Part shown: positions 46,091 to 57,206 of the stretch, one piece after another
Layout of the letters: each line of letters starts with the position of its first letter
Position numbering within the stretch: position 1 is the stretch's first letter
Source: Suillus spraguei
Taxonomy: Eukaryota; Basidiomycota; Agaricomycetes; Boletales; Suillaceae
Length of the DNA stretch: 61,066 nt
NCBI GenBank assembly: GCA_016800925.1
Contig: JABCPU010000394.1
Coordinates: forward strand, 1-61,066
Direction: 5' to 3'
Translations under genes and position numbers: made by a program
The notes under the pieces: generated by a model
The model's database searches: none
Told to the model about the DNA's origin: nothing
The model's input: only the letters and a program-made list of their open reading frames with translations

Positions 46091-49000
46091 TTGTCGCACA
46101 TTTTTCACCTTTTTACTAGTGAACTTACTACTTGGGAACTCACTATGCCACGCAAACGGCGCGAAGACGCGTACCCTATTGATACTAGGGCTTCCAAACG
46201 AGCTCATCTGAATGCACCTGCTGATTTCGATGATCCACTTAAAATCTGGTTGTCCAATGGGCAGTTCGCTGTGTGCTGCGAACGATCACACACTCCAGTG
46301 CACTCCGAGTCAAGTCCACTCTTCTCGCCCCCTACCACCATTTGTCCCTTGTTAACTGAAGTGGGAATGTCGTTTGGGCAGTATGGTTTTGTCTGTAACA
46401 TTACCTCTAGTCTCGTGCCTGCTGCTCACTTGTCAGGTCACATGGAGCACCTCCATCACCGGCAGAAATTAAGAAATCGGACGCCTTCAACAATTAAATC
46501 AGTTCTGATTACCCATCTGCTCAACAGCCACCACCTCACGTCAACAACACTTTGTCCCAGCCCCCCGGGTGACTTGTCCGAGCCCATCCAAAATCTCCAG
46601 CCAGAGTGGTCGTCTCATTGTCCGCACCCGGGCTGTCATCATTGGTACCCTGTACCAACAGGGAAGTCTTCTATCAAGGGTCAGCACGCTCCCACCAGAG
46701 ATCACATCGCTAAAGCTCACCATGAAAACGCCAATACTTATCTGACTGGGATCTTGGAAATGAAATGGATCTACCGTCCATTTCGCAAAATTGTCGGTAG
46801 TGGACATCCGCTATCCTCAGTAGTCTGGCCTTTGATCCAAGACTATGCTCCTGCGTCCTCAGCACACGCTGTTACTGCAGTGAGATCCTCTCGCATCCGA
46901 CATATAGTTTCCGCTCACAGTCAATACTCAAACCTTGGGTGGGAGAAGTTTATTGCTGGTTTGAGTCTGCAACCAGGCATTCTTCGTGGGTTGGTCAAGC
47001 TTAGAACGAAGAAGGAGGCACTATCCTTGGAGGGAGTGGAAAGGCAGTTGGAGCTCGGTCTTATCACCATTCGGAAGCTCCACAGGTCATATATTATGGA
47101 CGTCCAGACTTATCTATCTTCTAAAAATGACGGGCAGTTTCGTCAAGCAGTAACAATGAAGTGAGTATTCTTCATCTTTGTTTGTGCATAGCTCACAGTC
47201 TACTCAGCACGAAGGCGCACTTCAGATCATTGTGCCGAGTTTCCTACTACACCTATTCCAGGCCTCTGTCTCGCTGTATCTGTATGCTTATCAGATTGGT
47301 CCACGCAGAGCACACCGGGGCTTTGGCGCCATTCGGCACTCTTCAAATTAGGCGGAGTCTGGCCCAGGAGTATGCCGTCAACATGCTCTACGATTACTTC
47401 ATTCAAACCGAGATTCCCCGTCCTGCTGCGCTTCTCCAACTTCTGCACCAAGTGCTCGTAACCCTCGTCAAGCAAAAATTTACGAACCTAGAAACGATGG
47501 CATGCCCAACAGACTACACCCTATGTATCGGCTCATTGGCTGACAGCGGTGGCTTTCTGCTTGCCGCTACCACTGCTAGGACTTGTGCTGTGCTGCAGCA
47601 CAACTTCTACACCTCATTATCCACTCTGCTCGGCTTGAGGACCATGGCCATCAAAGTTTCATTCCCTTTCATTTAGGTAATTTTACGAGGGATCCTGTAC
47701 CAGATACAGGTGAGGCGTCTCAGCCTACGGAGGAGCTATCCGCTGCCCCAGATGAAGAGGAAGACGCTGATGATAGTATGGTGGTGCAATTCCGAGAAGT
47801 AGAGGAAGAGTTTGTAGATGGTCACGACGACGGTATAGATGCAGAGGGGGGAGAGTCTATGTCACCACATGAAGTTGAAGGCGGATGGGACTTCGAAAAA
47901 GAAGAAACCTTTCACTGTTACTATCTAAACGGCGATACTGCAGAGAACCTAGGTGAGCCACAAATTAAGGATATCGTACAGCGCACTAATATGAGTGACA
48001 TATTCAGACACATATCATGACTCGCGGTCGTCTCTGGCAGCTCAAAGATGTCCACGAAAATTTGTAGCTCAGGTAGACCGTAATCCTGGGTCATTATCGG
48101 TCTTAAAGTAAGCTATTGTGTGCTGTTTTAGCAACCGAGATTATACTTACCTGGATGGCCTACAGCATTTTGGCGGGTAATTCACACTATGTTCAGCCTT
48201 TACTTGAAAGCCATCCCTCATTTGCCACACCTTACAACCAAATCAAGACTGCCTGGTTCCATACAAGGCCAACGTCATTTAAAGAGAGACGAAACTATGG
48301 TTTTTTCTTCACTGAAGATGGCACCGCCATTAGCATGCGAGATAGTGACGACATCTCCCGGACTATCCTGTTTGCAGATCTTGGGGTATTGGCCAAGACC
48401 ACAATAGCGAATATATCAGATCAGATAGTCCAGTGCTTACCACATGGTTGCAAAAATCTTCTTCGACAATTTCGTGGCATTTGCGGCCAGTTAGTCGATG
48501 ACCCCACTAGTCCCGACGGCATTTTCCTTCAGCCTTCCAACCGCGTTCTCATACAGCCATTGTTGGACGTGATGTTAAAACATCTGTCAGACCCAAAAGA
48601 ACTCAGCCATCACATCATGCGTTCGCCCTCTGTGATTACCGAGGCGGCTGCCAGAAAGTGGCTCGCCTTTGACAAGCAAATTCTCGGTCAGATTCTGGTC
48701 GCCTTTCTCCTAACATGCGGGATACCTCCACTACACTGGCAATTTCGGACCTTTCAATTCCAGTTAGATAGCGATACTGGCATCCCTCGTAATCTCTATC
48801 TTCTAGGCTCCGAGCTTGTTATAGGTCACCCGGCGGCCAGACAACCCAACCAAGTCTTGCAAGAGTGGCTGTGGGCCTTTCCTCACAGTCTCGCTCCCTT
48901 ATTTTGTTTTACCTTGCAATAATACGGCCTAGCGTCGTTTACATCACAGGCCTTCTTCATTATGTCAACGACGATCACAGAACTCATATTTTTGCTCATA

Positions 49001-49996
49001 CTTTTCCTACTACTCGCCTTGAATTTCCCGGAGTTTGGAATGGAAGCGATGTCAATAACTTGCTGCAGGTCTACACGTCCTCTCTACCAGTTCTGTTATC
49101 ATGCGGACTTCTGCGGAACGTGATATCTGCCTTGTACAATCAGTTCTTCCCAGCGCTTTCCCATGTTGGACCCTCAGACGACTCTATGGTGGATCGCCAG
49201 GCCCAACACACAAGAATGACCGGCAACACTCATTATGGACGGTCTGATCATGTTCCCTTCGCTTTCGGAATGACACTCGAACAGGCTCGCAAATGCATGG
49301 CCTCCAGCCAGGCATTGCATGCCTTCTATGGGTTAGGCAGTCTGGATCATCCATGGGCTGATCGCTTACAAAACTCAGTGTTTCTGGCTGACCTGAGGAA
49401 CGAGAGTCTGGCTCTTAAAGAAGCAAGGGTTCTTGTCAGAGAGATATATAACTTACACAACTGTCGCTTGCCAGACCAGACAGCTGGCCTTCTAGAGACT
49501 GCACCTTACTTGACTCTCAAAGACGTAAGTGAATTATAGGTTTGGCGTTCATTGTCCTTGATGTTTTCACCAGGGGGTTATCGGAGATGAGGTGCTTCGA
49601 CGGGTGATGCATGCAGTGTTATTCGGTGACTCCAGACCCAATATTCTCGATCGTCCTTCTGGAGGAGGATACCTGATCGTTGATGCATCAACCGCTGTGG
49701 TACAGGTGAGCAGCATTTCGATATTATTGTGAAGAAATGCTCCTAAATGATTTAAGATTGTCAAAGCTGTGGAGGAAGTAGAATCCGGAGTCCAGTTTCA
49801 TTCTCCAAGACACATAGACATCGGCACCATCATTCACTTCGACGAAGTAGCAACCCAAGCCCAATGGCACCTCGCTGCACTAAAAGATGAATTTCCTACT
49901 TCATGGATGGAACTATGTACTGATATTCACAGGCTCTATCAGAAGCCAGGCGTAGCGAGAGAGATGTCATGGGTTGTGAGAGGAGTTCCTGGATAA
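46091..49996 (+). CDS. Large uncharacterised gene (zinc-finger-like N-terminus), possibly mobile-element related
   Basis: A long series of coding blocks on one strand. The first exon (from 46091 or the in-frame ATG at 46145) carries a basic start (PRKRREDAYPIDTRASKR), paired His/Cys motifs (LSGHMEHLHH; HCPHPGCHHWYPVP followed by RDHIAKAHHE, a C2H2-like spacing) and a helical end. Next come LVHAEHTGALAPFGTLQIRR and CPTDYTLCIGSLADSGG, an acidic segment at 47700-47930, MAYSILAGNSHYVQPLLESH, YGFFFTEDGTAISMRD, LLRQFRGICGQLVDDPTSPD, IRPSVVYITGLLHYVND, DRQAQHTRMTGNTHYGRS and short 3' exons to TAA/TGA near 49996. Some joins (near 47330 and 48020-48140) are not in one obvious frame, so introns or lesions remain. 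The H-x-x-R...HYG block resembles the catalytic end of tyrosine-recombinase-like proteins in mushroom repeats, but this is tentative. Function not known. Confidence 0.6.
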
Positions 49997-51766
49997 ATAT
50001 ATATGTTCACATATGCAGGTGTGGTGATGATTATTTAGTCTCGCTCGTCCTAGCTTTACATAATCAAGACCTTTCGGTAACGGCGCTTAGCCGCTCCAAG
50101 TGCCACTTTAATAAATTGCGCAATACAACATCGAGTGCGCGAGACACAACACCGAGTGCGCGGTACACAACATGTTCCAAAACTTTGGCGTCAACTTGTA
50201 TCACAGCAGAAAGAGTTTGGGGTAGCAAGTTAAGGTAGCAGCAACGGAAGTTCTATGATTATTACTATGAAAGACACTAAGTAGATGCGTCTCATAATCG
50301 CACGCTCCATAATCGTTTACTCTGACTACCACTATTGGTAGGCATCTTGCACTTGATCAACAAGCCATATATACGTTTGTCCATCAGTGGGAGGTGGACT
50401 CGGTCGGATCATCCTGAACTCACTGAGACGGTTATTCAAAAAGATGAGAAAGCCGTCATGCTAACTTATGACCGGGTTGCTTAGCAGCCCTGAGTGGAGC
50501 ATGGGGCCGAGTAACACTGAGCCTGGATCACTATAAGAAATCAGCATGGTCAATTGTGAAGATAATAGTATAGCGGTATACATGGTAGCACAAGATCGTC
50601 AATCAATAGCTGTATGCTGCGAGAGGTGACAGACGCTCGTCATCGCAGCTCGGTGACTGATAAGAGCATGAAGCGAGCAAGATGAGTGGATCGTGACTCG
50701 TGAGCCTGCGAACCTTGACACGTGAAATACGGCCTTTGTAAGCTCCCCCACATGAAGATCCTCCAGGACGTGTTTCCTTGAGACGGACCCTTTGGTCTAT
50801 GCACGTATTCAGTCCGATCACGCTCCGAAGGTCTGTCTCTTCTCCTTGATCCTCAACCTTCCAGAAGCCCGTACTCTTGGCTTCTTCTGAGTCACGTGCT
50901 CGGTCCAGACCCGCGCCCTTCCCGCGCAGGACCAGCAAAGACCAGACCTTCCCACACAAACCGAATCAATTTCTGACGAACTTTCGTCTGATTCGTTTCT
51001 TAAAGCTTCTCACCTTCTCCTCAGCAGCCGTGTCACCAATCGGCACTCTCTATACTCAATATTTGTCTCTCTGACCTCTACAGCTAATATTAAGTCACTT
51101 CATCTTCATTTGAACGAGCGACAATACAAAGGCTCCGAGCTTCCATTCTAGGATACTTTGCGCGCCCAAATATCATAACAAACGGGACACTTTTGTTTGT
51201 CCAGCAACTAAACAAAAGCGGTGAGGGGAACAAAATCAAATTTGGTCTATCGATATGAAAGTTGCTGTAAAGTGGAATCATATGATATTGATCAATGGTT
51301 ATCTACATACTATTAGCGTAGGCCTCACCAATTCCTACATCATGAATTTTGTAATGAACACCTAATATAATAATAATTAAATATTTGAACGTCTTCGTCG
51401 GAACTCATCAAAGTCCACACTGCAGACAAGCCCTTGAGGCTTGAGCCTCAGGTATTTTTCTATAAGAAGGCTGTCACTCACTGCGGAAACAAGATTTTAG
51501 CCAGATCTTGAGAAGACAGTGCAGAACTTTCTCACTCCTCTGATGCGGTGACCAAACATGTGACTGCCTGTTATAGGTCTTGTCACGGTGAGTAACTTCC
51601 ATAAAGTCTGCTTATCATATCACAAACGCGGACCTCAGTTATCCATACTGCACCCTATACCCCCAGCACAGCCCACAGGGCACTGCGGAGTCCCCGCTAT
51701 TTGTTGCAGTATATAATTATAGCTCTTCTCTCATTCAAGTAATCCTTGCACCGAAGAATTTACCTC
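49997..51766. other. Intergenic region upstream of the triple kinase
   Basis: No convincing gene. A 20-bp CCATAATCGTTTACTCTGAC near 50311 is shared with 24373. CGAGTGCG is repeated three times at 50130-50162. AT-rich DNA with TATAATAATAATTAAATATT near 51365 may include the kinase promoter. Open frames here are short and lack features. Confidence 0.45.
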
Positions 51767-54700
51767 ATGAACCAGTCCAACGTTGTGAGTCAATCTTGAT
51801 CTTGTGCTTACTTTGACTGAGTAACACGGGCAGGAGAGCAAGGGTATTGTGTTCAAAATCAGACCAAACGTTATCCCTGCCACAGCCATCCAAAGACTGG
51901 AGCTATTTCCCATCAGTTCCGGAGGGTTGAGTGATATCTGGAAATGTTGTATGTTTACACAATCTGAGACTCGTCCTGTAAGTTTGCAGTCAGGTAGTTC
52001 AATGACAGTGTTATTTATCACAACAAAGGTCGCGATCAAAGCTGTCAGGGCCCCTCACCACTTGGATAGAGAACCAGAAGTAGTACGAACATTTGGCCAG
52101 GTTCGGCTTAAGTATTTCATCATTATAAATTATATTGGCTGATAGATTCACTCACCAGAGGATTCGTCGTGAGGCCTACTTTTGGATTCAATTGTCACAC
52201 GACAGCATTCTTCCTCTTGAAGGTGTCACCGATGGATTTGGGCCACTTCCCGCCTTTGTCACTCCATGGATGGAAAATGGATCATTAAATGAGTATTTGA
52301 GACCGGAGGTCAATCTTTCGAGAGAGAAGAAGTTGACTATGGTATGTATCCTTTTGTGGAGACAAGTTGAGTGCTGACTTGACACGTCAGATTAGAGAGG
52401 TGGCAGCAGGTCTTCAGTATTGTGAGTAAGCAATCAGCTCTTGCATTTCGGTTGATTTATATCCTGTAGTGCATGACAAAGATATTGTCCATGGTGACCT
52501 TACTGGTGTAGGCGTTGTTTACTACCTTACTCTAGCTAGAAATGACGATTTTATAAATTAGGCCAATATCCTGGTCAGCGGTGATGGGACGCTCTATATT
52601 AGTTTACCCAATATCCTCACAGAACCACCGAAGAACTTCTGTCACACAGGCAGTGTCCGGTGGATGGCACCAGAGATATTTACTATGAACGACACTAAGC
52701 CAACCAAGGCCTGCGATATTTACTCCTATGGCTGTGTAGTGATGCAGGTGGACCACATGTTCCCGCCCAATTTTATGTCACTGATACATCGCAGGTATTT
52801 TCTAGATGTCAGCCTTATCATGGTATAATGAGCTCTTTTGCTGTTTTGAATGCGAAGATGCAGGGGATCAAACCGTTCTCCCAGTTGGCTGGTATTGACG
52901 AAGACATCCAGGTAGTTGCAAATCAATGTTGGGCAAGCGAGATCGAACAGCGTCCGTTGGTTGCCAATATTGTGGGCTTCTGCTGGTTATGGACCAACAT
53001 CTCGGAGACTATCAAGAAGTTTTTATCCCACTCTGCAGTCAAATTAATCCCACAAACGGCTCTTTCAAACTGTGACCGTGGCTCCGATAGTTTCAGCCAC
53101 CCCGGTTCAACTTTGCAATGTGAGTGGTCGCGGGAGTCAGGTATAACCAAGGTCAGTGCATTCATATGGATTGTTAGTACTATGCATAACAGATCAGTCG
53201 ACAGGTTGCTGTTAAGTCTTTCATGGACGTCATCAACAATCAGAATGATTTGGACAAAATATGCAATGTAAGTCAACTCACACTTCAGTATATCTATACA
53301 GAAACATGGTCACTGAATCATGAATGATTCCACAGAGGATTCGTCGTGAACTATCCGTCAGGGAAAAGTTGAAGCGCAAGACCATCCTCCCCCTCTATGG
53401 CATGACGATTGGTTTCGGAATTCTCCCCTCCTTTGTACATCCATGGATGGGAGGCGGTTCATTGCATGATTACCTGAAAAAAGAGCACTTGAATTTACCT
53501 TCGCGAGAGAAGCGTGATATAGTAAGTTGATGTTTCATGCTATCGTCAAGTCCTTCTCCTCTGACCGCCAAAGGGCAGCTGGTCCAGGTGGCGGATGGGA
53601 TCAAATATCGTTAGTATTTCCCGTAGATGTTCAAGTAGAGAATTTACGCGGGCCTTAGTGCACAAGCAGGGTGTTGCGCATGGAAATATAACTGGCGTAT
53701 GTTTTGATTATTTACCAAGTCATGTGCCGAAGATTCTTACTGCACCCACAGGATAGCATCCTCCTTGACACCTCAGGCCAAGTACGGATCGCGGACTTCA
53801 GCCATTCCATCATCTTGGCTGAAGCCGATAATCGCATATTCAATGAGCAGCTCCCTGGACATCCCAGGTACATTCCCCCCGAACACATCCAGCCAGGAAC
53901 GCCAAGGGCAACCAAAGCAGGAGATGTGTATTCATTTGGCTGTATTGCGGTTCTGGTGCGTTACGCAACGCATCAACTTGCGATGAATTTTATATTAGCG
54001 TACTCCAGGTATTGACAGGAAAGGTGCCGTACTGGTGGGTAGTCGAAGAAAGCCAAGTGCTTGTGGAAAAAGCTTGGCGCACAGAGCCTTTTCTTCTGAC
54101 TCCGAACATGATGGAGGTACGATACTTGCAAAGTTTTTTCTATGCCAACTTCAAAGAGCTTTTAATTCAAAGGTTGATAAAGAGCTGTTGAACTTGGTGC
54201 GACAGTGCCTGTTGGAGGAGAAAATCCGTCCTTCAATCGAGAAGGTTCTCTACTTGATCTTAGTCCAAAGTTTCGGGTGAGCTATCTTTGTTACATGCCA
54301 CTGCTGAGCTCACCATCATCACCAGCTCTGTGGATCTGACGAACTCAATCCAACGACTCGACAAAGATCGCTTCTGCTTCGGAGGATTTGCAAATGTTCA
54401 CTCATGCCGGATCCGTCTAGCAGAAATCGATGGGAGCGTCCAAGAAAAAATTTCCCGCTACTACCAGCACCCTTTAACAACAGATTGCGTTGATGTAAGT
54501 AGCTTATTTGTTTTCATCTGCATTTTTCACAACAATTTAGGTCGCAGCTAAGGAAATAATCGTGGTCAATGATCCGGACATCTTGAAGATCATCAATGTC
54601 AGTAGCCAATGGTATGCATTCTGCCTTCATCCATCTGACCTGGGTCCGTCAGCGATTGTTCAGAGAAATCAAAATATGGTTGAAGCTCGAGCACCAAAAT

Positions 54701-55564
54701 ATTGTTCCCCTCTGGGGCGTTACAGAAGGATTTGGCCCCCTCCCAGCACTTCTCTCACCATGGGTAGAAAACGGCACTCTGACCGAATACCTTCAGCACA
54801 AGCACGAGACACTTTTTGATAACGAAAAGTTTGCACTGGTTCGCTGGATCGTCTCTTGCCCCATATCAGCAATGCTAATGTCTCTTTAGCTCGGGGATGT
54901 GGCTCGCGGACTTCAATACCGTATGTCCAGTGCCTTGATGCTAGCGTGAAATGGGAGTCAGCTAACACTAACACTTCGGGCAGTCCATTCGCAGTCAATT
55001 GTCCATGGAGACCTGACTGGTGTACGTACGTGTTAATGAAATCTATGAGCGTTCATCTGAAGCATCTTTAGAACAATGTCCTCATCCACAAGAACGGAAA
55101 GGCAAGCCTCACCGATTTCGGTCTCTCCGCCCTCCTTCCAGGAAGAATGAGTCAGGCGTTGTTGCCCACCAATCCCACATGCACGGCGCAGTACATGGCA
55201 CCAGAATACTTGATATTCGATGCTGAAGGTGCATTAAAACCAACCTTCACCTGGAAGAGCGATGTATACTCCTTTGGAGGGATCATGCTGCAGGCATGTG
55301 GCATAGATCATTTCCACTCAGTCGGCTCAGCTCACATTGTTGCAGGTTTTGGAGGGCAGGATCCCATATTATTATATCACTAGATCGGAAACAGTCATTT
55401 ACTATCTACTGGAAGGTATAAGGCCCAAAAGGCCGGTTGGTCTTGTCATCATTGACGGGGACTGGGGCTTCATTCAGAGATGTTGGCTGAAAGAAGCGGA
55501 GTGTCGGCCCTCTACTGAAGAGATCCTGCGATTTGTGGAAGGACGGGCTGGGATTCATAGTTAG
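51767..55564 (+). CDS. Three-domain tandem TKL protein kinase (pseudokinase-pseudokinase-kinase), 22 exons
   Basis: Splicing short GT-AG introns (one GC-AG at 55294-55345) gives an in-frame product of about 894 residues. Kinase 1 (about 25-300): VAIKAVR with Lys58, IVHGDLTGANIL with Asp159, but the DFG site reads LPN (177-179). Kinase 2 (about 315-570): VAVK with Lys347, VAHGNITGDSIL, where the catalytic Asp is Asn446 and the partner Asn is Ser, and DFS instead of DFG (464-466). Kinase 3 (about 580-890): VAAK with Lys648, HGDLTGNNVL with Asp745, TDFGLS (763-765) and YMAPEY, all intact. Catalytic-loop exons are 31 and 38 nt in all three repeats, so the domains arose by tandem duplication. Start chosen at ATG 51767 because it splices in phase to 51834. 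The repeats could instead be three genes, but no stop or new start separates them. Substrate unknown. Confidence 0.83.
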
Positions 55565-55614
55565 TTAGTTGTTGGTTTGTTGGCTGGTTTGGTTACTTTG
55601 TAATTGTCCGTCAT

Positions 55615-55986
55615 TTGTTTCGCAGACTCCTAGTCATCTACAGCCGTTTTGATAAATGTGCGGAATTTGATGTTCTACCCCGAAGCGAGCAATCCTTTGC
55701 ATCCCGGTTACTTCCGCTCGTTAGAGGTCCTGCTGGGAAGCTTCACGATATCGGCGCAAGCCCAAGTAAACACGGAACATGCGCAGTCAATATCGATGCA
55801 GGGAATGATCGCCCCGAAGAATTTGCAGAGAAATTCCAGGAGTTTTATCTGGTATTAGAAGGAGATGCACGAATTGAAATCGAGAAAGAGAAAGGCGAGG
55901 CATCGGAAGGAGAACAAGAGTCCAGGATAAAGGAACTCGTTGAGGTGGTGGAGGGCGCTCTATCTACTTTGTTTTATGATCGGTGA
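55615..55986 (+). CDS. Short uncharacterised ORF after the kinase gene
   Basis: 123 codons: SRFDKCAEFDVLPRSEQSFA, a linker, FAEKFQEFYLVLEGDARIEI and an acidic helical end IKELVEVVEGALSTLFYDR. The C-terminal part has heptad-like spacing and looks like a genuine protein fragment, but I cannot name the family. It starts 50 bp after the kinase stop on the same strand. It may be a captured gene end like those at 20-41 kb, or a distal exon of a gene whose other parts are lost. Confidence 0.4.
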   Translation: MFRRLLVIYSRFDKCAEFDVLPRSEQSFASRLLPLVRGPAGKLHDIGASPSKHGTCAVNIDAGNDRPEEFAEKFQEFYLVLEGDARIEIEKEKGEASEGEQESRIKELVEVVEGALSTLFYDR

Positions 55987-57200
55987 GTGAACAACAGAAG
56001 AGTCGACCCGTGGCAATGGGAATGCAATGTAAGCCCCGTTTTGAAATGCCGACAGGTGCCGGTGGTAATGCCGTGGCAACGTGACACCAATTACTGTCTA
56101 TGTTCTTAGTCCTCACAGGTTGAGCTAAGGTGGATTTATAAATATTTTATTCAAATATGAACTTTTACGCAAGATCGAAAACAAACTACAAGTGAGGCTA
56201 TCAAGGTTTTGGGCAAGAAACCCTTTGGGGTTTCATTAGACTGAAACACGTCTTTTGCACCTAGGAAAATTAGGGCAAGAATGAGCTGAGATTCCCAAGA
56301 GATAGGAGCATCATGACGCAGCTAGCGCAGGCTTGCCCCCAAACAGAAGGAGAGAAGCTAAGACTCACAAGGTTTTTTAACGAGCTGAAGGTCTAGCAGG
56401 AGGCATGGTATAACACGTGAATGGTTCAAGAATGGGCGAGTCTTGTAGATAAGGGGCCATTATGACTGTGTGTTCATCAGGAAATTCACACATTCCTTGA
56501 CATGCTTAATCAGCTTAACTCACTTATCTCAAAACTTGTTTGCTCTCTCTCACATCATTCACCTGGCATATCTTATATTTTTTGAGTGCGAAATATAATA
56601 AAACATGTATATTAATATATCTCAACATTTTTTTTCTGAATTCACTCACATTGAAATTTTGGACAAGTAGATTCAATTTCACCATGGCAGTTAAGTGTAA
56701 ATAAGTCTGCATAAGGGCACGTCAAGGAATGTGTGAATTTTCTGATGTTGTTAGAGATAGCCAATGAACATGTCGCTAGACCAGCGACCTAAGGACTTGA
56801 CTGTTTCAAAAGGAACTCCACACAGTAAGTACTCTAAGGTACCACCAATACAAAGTCTGTGGTGTTGAGTAAGCATGTACCATATGTATCTCCACTATAT
56901 CTCCTCAGAGGATTAACCTCGATGCTTCTTCTTTACCCTTCTTGACTCTCTTGGCACCTTCTACACCATATGACACCTCCCGGTCTAGTTATCACCGACC
57001 TTTCTCATCCCTTTCTTACTCTTGGTATCTGCTACTTAAAGAAGTCCTTGTCATTGTTCACCTCAGCATTGTCTTTACATCTGCTGAGGTATGTTTTGTC
57101 TTGTTTGTTGTACTTAGCCTAGCTGACTCATAGTCTAGAGTTGTCTTAGGTATATCTAATTCATTTAGCATTGTCTTTACATCCACTGAGAGTTGTCTTA
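55987..57200. other. AT-rich intergenic sequence with a MITE
   Basis: No gene is recognised. It contains the 273-bp terminal-inverted-repeat element described separately. The remainder is AT-rich and carries polypyrimidine stretches near 56930-57080. Confidence 0.5.
56475..56747. mobile_element. 273-bp MITE with 27-bp terminal inverted repeats
   Basis: The left end is CATCAGGAAATTCACACATT followed by CCTTGAC; the right end is its reverse complement with a single mismatch (GTCAAGGAATGTGTGAATTT, then TCTGATG). The interior is AT-rich and non-coding. Flanks end GTT on the left and start TTG on the right, so a target duplication is not clear. The autonomous partner is unknown. Confidence 0.82.
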
Positions 57201-57206
57201 GCTTCC

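Noticed and set aside
51767..55564. Annotating the kinase array as three separate genes
   Set aside because: No stop codon, polyadenylation-like gap or new start is needed; both inter-domain introns splice in phase. Kept as an alternative to test by cDNA.
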